Assembly: GCF_002902725.1 (NCBI RefSeq)
Contig: NZ_PPRT01000005.1
Location: 1 to 64,000, forward strand
Direction: 5' to 3'
DNA from: Staphylococcus caprae
GTDB taxonomy: Bacteria; Bacillota; Bacilli; Staphylococcales; Staphylococcaceae
DNA length: 64,000 nt
Part shown: positions 57,033 through 64,000 of the stretch, in pieces
Layout: each line of letters opens with the position of its first letter
Position numbering within the stretch: position 1 is the stretch's first letter
The notes under the pieces: generated by a model
Seen by the model: the letters and a program-made list of their open reading frames with translations, nothing else
The model's database searches: none
What the model was told of the DNA's origin: nothing
Program-made: the position numbers and the translations under genes

Positions 57033-59867
57033 ATGAAAGGACCGTCTATAGTAGTTAAAGGAGCTCGTGCACACAACTTAAAAGGGGTAGACATTGAATT
57101 ACCTAAGAATAAACTTATTGTCATGACCGGGCTTTCAGGGTCTGGTAAATCTTCCTTAGCGTTCGACACCATTTATGCTGAAGGACAAAGACGCTATGTG
57201 GAATCGTTAAGTGCATATGCTCGTCAATTTTTAGGTCAAATGGATAAACCAGATGTAGATACAATTGAAGGTTTATCGCCTGCGATATCTATCGATCAAA
57301 AGACTACTAGTAAAAATCCTCGTTCAACTGTAGCTACAGTTACGGAGATTTATGACTATATTCGTCTACTATATGCTCGAGTTGGGAAGCCTTATTGTCC
57401 TTATCATGACATAGAAATTGAGTCACAAACGGTTCAACAAATGGTGGACAGAATTTTAGAGCTTGAAGAACGCACTAAAATACAATTACTTGCCCCAGTT
57501 GTGTCCCATAGAAAAGGAACGCATGAAAAATTAATTGAAGATATAGGCAAGAAAGGATATGTACGTCTTCGAGTGGATGGAGAAATCGTTGATGTAAATG
57601 AAGTTCCAGAGTTAGATAAGAATAAAAATCATACGATAGAAGTCGTTGTAGACCGTTTAGTAGTTAAAGATGGTATAGAAACGCGTTTAGCTGATTCAAT
57701 TGAAACAGCTTTAGAATTAGCTGAAGGAAATTTAACAGTTGATGTTATCGATGGAGAAGAACTCAAGTTCTCTGAGAACCATGCATGTCCTTTATGTGGA
57801 TTTTCAATTGGTGAATTAGAACCTAGAATGTTCAGTTTCAATAGTCCATTCGGCGCTTGTCCTACTTGTGATGGCATAGGTCAAAAGCTAACAGTAGACC
57901 TAGACTTAGTTGTGCCAGATAAAAATAAAACTTTAAATGAAGGTGCCATTGAACCGTGGGAACCTACAAGCTCAGATTTCTATCCAACACTTTTAAAACG
58001 TGTGTGCGAAGTGTATCGAATTAACATGGATAAACCTTATAAGAAACTGACAGATAGACAAAAAGATATTTTAATGAACGGTTCTGGTGATAAGGAGATA
58101 GAGTTCACTTTCAAACAACGAAATGGCGGAACACGTAAACGTACAATGGTGTTTGAAGGTGTTGTTCCTAACGTTAATCGTCGTTATCATGAATCACCTT
58201 CAGAATATACACGTGAAATGATGAGTAAATATATGACAGAATTACCATGTGAAACATGTCATGGTAAACGTTTAAGCAAGGAAGCTTTATCAGTATATGT
58301 AGGCGGATTAAATATTGGCGAAGTTGTAGAATACTCAATTAAAAATGCTTTGAAATATTATGAAAACATTGAGTTGAGCGAACAAGATAGAGCGATTGCA
58401 AATCAAATTTTAAAAGAAATTATTTCAAGATTATCTTTCTTAAATAATGTAGGTTTAGAATATCTGACGCTAAATCGTTCGTCAGGTACTTTATCAGGTG
58501 GTGAAGCACAGCGAATTCGTCTTGCAACGCAAATAGGTTCAAGATTGACAGGTGTCTTGTATGTCTTAGATGAACCTTCCATTGGTTTGCATCAAAGAGA
58601 TAATGATCGCTTAATTAATACTTTAAAAGAAATGCGTGATTTAGGTAATACACTCATCGTTGTAGAACATGATGATGATACGATGAGAGCTGCAGATTAT
58701 TTAGTTGATGTTGGCCCTGGCGCTGGTAATCATGGTGGAGAAATCGTATCAAGTGGTACACCATCTAAAGTAATGAAGGATAAAAAATCTTTAACAGGTC
58801 AATATTTAAGTGGTAAAAAACGTATCGATGTACCTGAACATAGAAGAGAAATAACAGATAAGAAAATTAGTATTCAAGGCGCACGTAGCAACAACCTTAA
58901 AGATGTTAATATTGATTTTCCGCTTTCAGTTATGACAGTAGTTACTGGCGTATCAGGATCAGGTAAAAGTTCACTAGTAAATGAAATTTTATATAAATCT
59001 CTTGCTCAAAAAATTAATAAATCCAAAGTTAAACCTGGAGATTATGACAAAATTGATGGTATCGATCATTTAGATAAAATTATTGATATCGATCAATCTC
59101 CAATCGGTAGAACGCCTCGTTCGAATCCTGCAACTTATACTGGTGTATTTGATGACATTCGCGATGTTTTTGCGCAAACAAATGAAGCGAAAATACGTGG
59201 ATATCAAAAAGGAAGATTTAGTTTTAACGTAAAAGGTGGCCGTTGTGAAGCTTGTAAAGGTGACGGCATCATTAAAATAGAAATGCATTTCTTACCTGAC
59301 GTATACGTTCCATGTGAAGTTTGTGATGGTAAACGTTATAATCGTGAAACTTTAGAAGTCACTTACAAAGGTAAAAATATTGCAGATGTTTTAGAAATGA
59401 CGGTGGAAGAAGCAACACACTTTTTCGAAAATATACCTAAAATTAAGAGAAAACTACAAACACTAGTAGATGTAGGACTTGGCTATATAACTTTAGGACA
59501 ACAAGCAACAACACTTTCAGGTGGTGAAGCACAACGTGTGAAACTTGCATCTGAATTGCATAAACGTTCAACAGGTCGTTCAATTTATATTCTTGATGAA
59601 CCTACGACAGGTTTACACGTGGATGATATCAGTCGCTTGTTGAAAGTGTTAAATCGTTTAGTGGAAAATGGAGATACCGTCGTAATTATTGAACATAACC
59701 TTGATGTTATTAAGACGGCAGATCATATCATTGACCTTGGACCTGAAGGCGGTGATGGCGGTGGTACCATTGTTGCTACCGGTACACCTGAAGAAATAGC
59801 ACAAGACGAAGATTCTTATACTGGAAAGTACTTGAAACCAGTATTAGAAAGAGATAGTGTTGAATAG
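57033..59867 (+). CDS. uvrA: Excinuclease ABC subunit A
   Basis: UvrA is the dimeric damage sensor. The 944-residue chain has two ATPase domains: Walker [10 protein letters not shown] at 33-41 and GVSGSGKSS near 640, with ABC signatures [12 protein letters not shown] and [12 protein letters not shown]. Zinc fingers are CPLCGFSI...CPTCDGIG near 255-280 and [10 protein letters not shown]...CEVCDGKRY near 735-765. Co-transcribed with uvrB behind the SOS box. Full length for the family. Confidence 0.97.
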   Translation: MKGPSIVVKGARAHNLKGVDIELPKNKLIVMTGLSGSGKSSLAFDTIYAEGQRRYVESLSAYARQFLGQMDKPDVDTIEGLSPAISIDQKTTSKNPRSTVATVTEIYDYIRLLYARVGKPYCPYHDIEIESQTVQQMVDRILELEERTKIQLLAPVVSHRKGTHEKLIEDIGKKGYVRLRVDGEIVDVNEVPELDKNKNHTIEVVVDRLVVKDGIETRLADSIETALELAEGNLTVDVIDGEELKFSENHACPLCGFSIGELEPRMFSFNSPFGACPTCDGIGQKLTVDLDLVVPDKNKTLNEGAIEPWEPTSSDFYPTLLKRVCEVYRINMDKPYKKLTDRQKDILMNGSGDKEIEFTFKQRNGGTRKRTMVFEGVVPNVNRRYHESPSEYTREMMSKYMTELPCETCHGKRLSKEALSVYVGGLNIGEVVEYSIKNALKYYENIELSEQDRAIANQILKEIISRLSFLNNVGLEYLTLNRSSGTLSGGEAQRIRLATQIGSRLTGVLYVLDEPSIGLHQRDNDRLINTLKEMRDLGNTLIVVEHDDDTMRAADYLVDVGPGAGNHGGEIVSSGTPSKVMKDKKSLTGQYLSGKKRIDVPEHRREITDKKISIQGARSNNLKDVNIDFPLSVMTVVTGVSGSGKSSLVNEILYKSLAQKINKSKVKPGDYDKIDGIDHLDKIIDIDQSPIGRTPRSNPATYTGVFDDIRDVFAQTNEAKIRGYQKGRFSFNVKGGRCEACKGDGIIKIEMHFLPDVYVPCEVCDGKRYNRETLEVTYKGKNIADVLEMTVEEATHFFENIPKIKRKLQTLVDVGLGYITLGQQATTLSGGEAQRVKLASELHKRSTGRSIYILDEPTTGLHVDDISRLLKVLNRLVENGDTVVIIEHNLDVIKTADHIIDLGPEGGDGGGTIVATGTPEEIAQDEDSYTGKYLKPVLERDSVE

Positions 59868-59903
59868 TTTAGTTCATATTATAAACTTGAAATAGAATGA
59901 CTA

Positions 59904-60010
59904 AAGAGAGACTAGAATGCAATGAAATGTTCCTTACAAAGTAGCTAGTTTAACAACTCAAACTTTGAAGGGGCACGAACCACAGATGCGTTTTAGTCTC
60001 TCTTAGTTTT
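59904..60010 (+). ncRNA. Structured RNA or elaborate terminator between uvrA and hprK
   Basis: An outer 17-bp stem (AAGAGAGACTAGAATGC at 59904 with GCGTTTTAGTCTCTCTT to 60004), an inner stem CCTT-A-CAAAGT/ACTTTGAAGG of about ten pairs, and an apical AGTT/AACT stem fold about 100 bases, followed by AGTTTTTAT. A TAGAAT about six bases before the first stem could be a -10. It may be the uvrA terminator or an independent small RNA. I do not recognise the family. Confidence 0.6.
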
Positions 60011-60259
60011 TATATGATGATCAATATCGATTTAAGTCAGAGACGCTTTGACACTTTTATGAGTCATTCATTGCAATTCCTCCAGTGCTTCATTTTCAAA
60101 AAGCAAAAGAATTTGTGACTTAAAATGTTCAAGTTAATAGTCATTTAAGAATGTTTTATATTTTGAAGCATCATTTTAATATAGATTGTGAGTTTATTTT
60201 TGATATGATAATAGAATAGAGAATAGAAATGAAGGGATATTGAAAATTGAGGTGAACCC

Positions 60260-61192
60260 ATGTTAACAACAGAAAGATTGGTTAATACGCTTAATTTAGA
60301 AGTAATTGCCGGTGAACAAGGTTTAGATAGACCAATAAAGAATACAGACATTTCACGTCCAGGTTTAGAAATGGCAGGTTATTTCTCTCATTATGCTTCT
60401 GATAGAATTCAATTATTAGGAACTACAGAGCTATCATTTTATAACTTACTTCCTGATGAAGAAAAAGAAGGAAGAATGAGAAAATTGTGCCGACCAGAAA
60501 CGCCCGCAATTATTGTTACGCGTGGATTAACTCCCCCTGAAGAATTAGTGAATGCTGCTAAAGAATTACATACACCGATTATCATAGCGAAAGATGCCAC
60601 AACAAGTTTAATGAGTCGATTAACTACATTTTTAGAACATGAATTGGCTAAAACAACATCTCTCCATGGTGTGCTTGTAGATGTTTATGGCGTTGGTGTA
60701 CTCATTACAGGTGATTCTGGTATAGGGAAAAGTGAAACAGCATTAGAGTTAGTGAAACGTGGTCATAGACTAGTTGCTGATGATAATGTGGAAATCAAAG
60801 AAATTACTAAAGATGAATTAATAGGAAAGCCACCTAAGTTAATCGAACATTTACTAGAGATTCGTGGTCTCGGCATAATCAATGTTATGACACTTTTCGG
60901 CGCAGGGTCTATTCTCACTGAAAAGCAAATCCGCTTAAATATTAACTTAGAAAATTGGAATAAAGATAAATTATATGATCGCGTAGGGCTAAACGAAGAA
61001 ACCCTAAAGATTCTAGATACTGAAATTACTAAAAAGACAATCCCTGTTAGACCAGGTCGTAACGTCGCAGTCATCATTGAAGTTGCTGCAATGAATTATC
61101 GTCTTAATATCATGGGGATTAATACAGCAGAAGAATTTAGCGAACGACTAAATGAAGAGATTGTTCGCAATAGTCATAAAAGTGAGGAGTAA
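60260..61192 (+). CDS. hprK: HPr kinase/phosphorylase
   Basis: HprK phosphorylates HPr at Ser46 and reverses it, steering carbon catabolite repression. The 310-residue protein has the catalytic His136, the P-loop GDSGIGKS at 151-158 and the capping [18 protein letters not shown] signature near 200. AGGTGAACC precedes the ATG. It opens the hprK-lgt-acyltransferase-TPR run with short gaps (6 bases to lgt). Confidence 0.96.
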   Translation: MLTTERLVNTLNLEVIAGEQGLDRPIKNTDISRPGLEMAGYFSHYASDRIQLLGTTELSFYNLLPDEEKEGRMRKLCRPETPAIIVTRGLTPPEELVNAAKELHTPIIIAKDATTSLMSRLTTFLEHELAKTTSLHGVLVDVYGVGVLITGDSGIGKSETALELVKRGHRLVADDNVEIKEITKDELIGKPPKLIEHLLEIRGLGIINVMTLFGAGSILTEKQIRLNINLENWNKDKLYDRVGLNEETLKILDTEITKKTIPVRPGRNVAVIIEVAAMNYRLNIMGINTAEEFSERLNEEIVRNSHKSEE

Positions 61193-61198
61193 TATGAA

Positions 61199-62035
61199 AT
61201 GGGTTTAACGCTAGGTTATATCGATCCAGTTGCCTTTAACATTGGACCTATCCATGTTCGTTGGTATGGCATCATTATTGCTTGTGGCATTTTATTAGGT
61301 TATTTTATTGCGCAAGCCGCACTTAAGAATGTAGGGTTACATAAAGATACTTTAATAGATATCATATTTTATAGTGCCATTTTTGGTTTTATAGTAGCTA
61401 GATTGTATTTTGTTATTTTCCAATGGCCGTATTACATGGAAAATCCAGGAGAGATACCTAAAATATGGCATGGGGGTATCGCCATCCATGGTGGTTTAAT
61501 AGGTGGTTTTATCACAGGTATCATTGTATGTAGAACCAAAAATCTTCACCCTTTCCAAATTGGAGATATAGTCGCTCCAAGTATTATCTTGGCTCAAGGT
61601 ATTGGCAGATGGGGGAACTTTATGAACCATGAAGCGCATGGTGGACCTATTTCAAAAGCATTCCTCGAACACCTACATTTGCCTGATTTTATTATTAGAA
61701 ACATGTACATCGATGGTCAGTATTATCATCCTACATTTTTATATGAGTCTCTTTGGGATGTGCTTGGGTTCATTATTTTAATCACATTAAGAAAGCATTT
61801 GAAATTAGGGGAAACATTTTTCGGCTATCTTATTTGGTATTCTATTGGACGATTCTTTGTCGAGGGTTTGAGAACAGACAGTTTAATGCTTACAAGTCAT
61901 ATTCGAGTAGCACAACTTGTTTCAGTGATTCTTATCGTAATAAGTATTATTTTAATCATTTATAGAAGAATTAAGTATCAACCTTCAACATTTAAAAATG
62001 CTGGACCATTAACGTGGCCAGGCAAAAAGGTATAG
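61199..62035 (+). CDS. lgt: Prolipoprotein diacylglyceryl transferase
   Basis: Lgt attaches diacylglycerol to the lipobox cysteine of lipoproteins such as SstD and the EMYY lipoprotein. The 278-residue protein has about seven membrane segments and the HGGLIGGF (His near 100) and [14 protein letters not shown] motifs near 135. Start at 61199 follows GTGAGGAGT. The next gene begins 9 bases after its stop in the same transcript. Confidence 0.95.
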   Translation: MGLTLGYIDPVAFNIGPIHVRWYGIIIACGILLGYFIAQAALKNVGLHKDTLIDIIFYSAIFGFIVARLYFVIFQWPYYMENPGEIPKIWHGGIAIHGGLIGGFITGIIVCRTKNLHPFQIGDIVAPSIILAQGIGRWGNFMNHEAHGGPISKAFLEHLHLPDFIIRNMYIDGQYYHPTFLYESLWDVLGFIILITLRKHLKLGETFFGYLIWYSIGRFFVEGLRTDSLMLTSHIRVAQLVSVILIVISIILIIYRRIKYQPSTFKNAGPLTWPGKKV

Positions 62036-62043
62036 TGGTTATA

Positions 62044-62538
62044 TTGAGACGATTAAATAAAGAAAAATATCACAACGTTAATCCCTTATGGAAAATATAT
62101 CAAATAGTGAAGTTTCCTAAAGTATTCAAACAGACGGTGATTATTGAAGTGTCGCGGTTTATACCAAGTATGAATTTAAAAAGTCATATATACCGTAAAT
62201 TTCTAAAAATGACTGTGGGTCAAAACACAGCCTTTGCTTATAAAGTCATACCTGACTTGTTTTATCCAGAGTTAATTTCTGTTGGCAATAACAGTGTTAT
62301 TGGTTATAATACAACAATATTAACGCATGAGGTGCTCGTCGACGAGTGGAGATATGGCAAAGTTCACATTGGCGACCACACTTTAATTGGCGCAAATGTG
62401 ACGATATTGCCGGGTGTTAAAATAGGGAACCATGTAAAGATTGGAGCTGGTACCGTAATTACTAAAGATGTACCAGATGACAGTTTTGTATATGGTAATC
62501 CTATGCAAATTAAAGTTTATAAAGGAGGTGACAATTAA
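62044..62538 (+). CDS. Acyltransferase with left-handed beta-helix (YvoF-like)
   Basis: A probable TTG start at 62044 ([16 protein letters not shown]) gives 164 residues and aligns with the N-terminus of Bacillus YvoF; upstream ATG and GTG choices lie within lgt. The C-terminal half has hexapeptide repeats ([22 protein letters not shown] style) typical of LbetaH acyltransferases, and a GNPM(Q)I motif at the end. The substrate is unknown. It overlaps the TPR gene start by 1 base. Confidence 0.82.
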   Translation: MRRLNKEKYHNVNPLWKIYQIVKFPKVFKQTVIIEVSRFIPSMNLKSHIYRKFLKMTVGQNTAFAYKVIPDLFYPELISVGNNSVIGYNTTILTHEVLVDEWRYGKVHIGDHTLIGANVTILPGVKIGNHVKIGAGTVITKDVPDDSFVYGNPMQIKVYKGGDN

Positions 62539-63977
62539 TGGCACATGCAGACAATAAAATTATTCCAATGATTTTTGATGAAGCATTTTATCGTAAAATG
62601 GCTACGCAAAAGTGGCAACAACAAGACTATAAAAAAGCAGCGGACTATTATGAGAAAGTGCTTGAATTGTCACCTGAAGATTACGATATACAACTACATT
62701 ATGCTCAATGTTTAACGAAATTAAACCTTGGGAGAAAGGCTGAGCACCTATTTTACGAGAATATTGTTAATGACTTTCATGTAGCAGATAGTTTTTATGA
62801 GCTCAGTCAATTAAATATAGAACTTAATGAACCAAACAAGGCGTTCTTGTTTGGTATTAATTATGTACTTTTAACAAATGACCAAGAATTTAGGGAAGTT
62901 CTTGAAAAAACATTCGAAGTGACGTATACAAGTGAGCACAAAATTGAATTAGAAGCTCAATTATTTACGACGCAACTATTATTCCAGTTTTTATTCTCTC
63001 AAGGAAGATTAACTGACGCACGTGCATATATTTTAAGCCAAGATGAACATATTCAATCTCATCGCGTCATTCGTAATTTACTTGCAATGTGTTACTTATA
63101 TTTAAGTGAGTATGAAACAGCCAAAGAGATGTTTGAAGAATTACTGAGTGAAGATAACTCAGATGTTCATGCACTATGTCACTACACACTATTACTTTAT
63201 AATACGAACGAAATGGATAAATATAAGAGATATCTTAAAATATTGAATAAAGTAGTTCCGATGAATGACGATGAAAGTTTTAAACTGGGTATTGTCCTAA
63301 GTTATTTAAAACAATATCAAGCATCTCAAAACTTACTTTATCCTCTATATAAAAAAGGTAAATTTTTATCCATTCAAATGTATAATGCATTGAGCTTTAA
63401 CTTTTATTACCTAGGTAATAAAGATGAAAGTGTAGAATTTTGGAATAAACTATTACAAATTTCTAAAGTCGACGTAGGATATGCGCCGTGGGTGCTTGAA
63501 GAAAGTAAATCTGTTTTCAATCAACGAATACTCCCATTACTATTAGATGATGACAGTCATTATAGACTATATGGAATCTTTTTATTAAATCAACTCAATG
63601 GTAAAGAAATATTAATGACGGAAGAGATTTGGTCAATTCTTGAATCAATGAATGATTATGAAAAGCTATACCTTACTTATCTCGTGCAAGGATTGACGCT
63701 CAATAAATTAGATTTTATTCATAGAGGGATGTTAAAACTTTATAACCTAGAGAATTTGAAATATGATACAACATTATTTATTGAATGGATTAATCAAGCT
63801 GAGGCGATTATCTCTGAAAAGGTTGATTTAGCTGATGTAGATAGATACCTTGCCGCATTTGTTTATATGTTCTATCGACATACGAACAATGCATTGACCA
63901 AAAAAGAAATAATTGATTATTTTGACGTGACACGCTATAAATTAGATAAAACGATTGAGTTTTTAATGAGCATTTAA
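62538..63977 (+). CDS. TPR-repeat protein (YvcD-like)
   Basis: The 479-residue protein has tandem TPR motifs at about 25-140 and 195-300 (for example QDYKKAADYYEKVLELSPEDYD). The C-terminal part (about 330-479) is helical and unrecognised. AAAGGAGGTG lies just before the ATG, an ideal ribosome site. It is last in the hprK run within this window. The function is likely protein scaffolding; Bacillus keeps a counterpart near hprK-lgt. Confidence 0.82.
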   Translation: MAHADNKIIPMIFDEAFYRKMATQKWQQQDYKKAADYYEKVLELSPEDYDIQLHYAQCLTKLNLGRKAEHLFYENIVNDFHVADSFYELSQLNIELNEPNKAFLFGINYVLLTNDQEFREVLEKTFEVTYTSEHKIELEAQLFTTQLLFQFLFSQGRLTDARAYILSQDEHIQSHRVIRNLLAMCYLYLSEYETAKEMFEELLSEDNSDVHALCHYTLLLYNTNEMDKYKRYLKILNKVVPMNDDESFKLGIVLSYLKQYQASQNLLYPLYKKGKFLSIQMYNALSFNFYYLGNKDESVEFWNKLLQISKVDVGYAPWVLEESKSVFNQRILPLLLDDDSHYRLYGIFLLNQLNGKEILMTEEIWSILESMNDYEKLYLTYLVQGLTLNKLDFIHRGMLKLYNLENLKYDTTLFIEWINQAEAIISEKVDLADVDRYLAAFVYMFYRHTNNALTKKEIIDYFDVTRYKLDKTIEFLMSI

Positions 63978-64000
63978 ATTTATGAAATAAATGGTATGGT

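Noticed and set aside
59960-59985. Possible T-box sequence in the uvrA-hprK element
   Set aside because: GGGGCACGAACCAC does not match the T-box consensus AGGGTGGNACCGCG, and no aminoacyl-tRNA gene follows.

Overview
The window is a low-GC Firmicutes chromosome segment, and its proteins and gene order point to a Staphylococcus. The 646-residue LtaS keeps the S. aureus LtaS length and its key residue numbers (E255, T300, cleavage after A217). The order ltaS-recQ-hisC-dtpT-queF-nrdIEF-sstABCD-murB-pepT-gdpS-tarO-fakB1-comFA-comFC-hpf-secA-prfB-uvrB-uvrA-hprK-lgt is the staphylococcal core order as I recall it. The species cannot be fixed from sequence alone; a coagulase-negative species is plausible. 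I see no prophage, insertion sequence, CRISPR array, tRNA or rRNA. This is core chromosome with short intergenic repeats.

Layout. 1-9.4 kb: the edge of a membrane protein gene, a preQ1-riboswitch-controlled queC-queD-queE operon (minus), the pabA-pabB-pabC folate branch, pxpB-pxpC and ltaS. 9.4-18.8 kb: a ZIP metal transporter, an ABC-F ATPase, recQ, an ABC importer whose permease is fused to its binding protein, hisC and a small nucleotidase. 18.9-27.7 kb: a lipid kinase, the dtpT peptide transporter, queF with an EamA transporter, then a 1 kb non-coding region and nrdI-nrdE-nrdF. 27.7-42.9 kb: the Fur-controlled sstABCD siderophore importer, a CHY zinc finger protein, murB, GrpB, an EMYY lipoprotein, a bacilliredoxin, glycerate kinase, pepT, a two-gene ThrE-type exporter, gdpS, tarO with a long structured leader, and yigZ. 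43-54 kb: fakB1, comFA-comFC, hpf, a frameshifted amidase gene, secA, prfB with its programmed frameshift and a LysM-CHAP cell-wall hydrolase. 54-64 kb: a YfbR-like nucleotidase, csbA, uvrB-uvrA behind a LexA box, a structured RNA or terminator element, and the hprK-lgt-acyltransferase-TPR operon.

How the genes work together. queC, queD, queE and queF make preQ1 from 6-carboxytetrahydropterin via preQ0; queF lies 20 kb from the others with a transporter gene. Envelope building is spread over the window: ltaS (lipoteichoic acid), tarO (wall teichoic acid), murB (peptidoglycan), lgt (lipoproteins), the CHAP hydrolase and the broken amidase gene. WalR-like sites lie upstream of ltaS and the CHAP gene. 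DNA repair and dNTP supply are linked by LexA-like boxes at uvrBA and upstream of the nrd region, plus a pair of NrdR boxes.

The most unusual points are a LexA-box promoter with no gene behind it, NrdR boxes cut off from nrdI by a repeat copy, a three-copy intergenic repeat carrying terminators, the structured tarO leader, the uvrA-hprK structured RNA, the poly-T frameshift in the amidase gene and the out-of-frame start of comFA.
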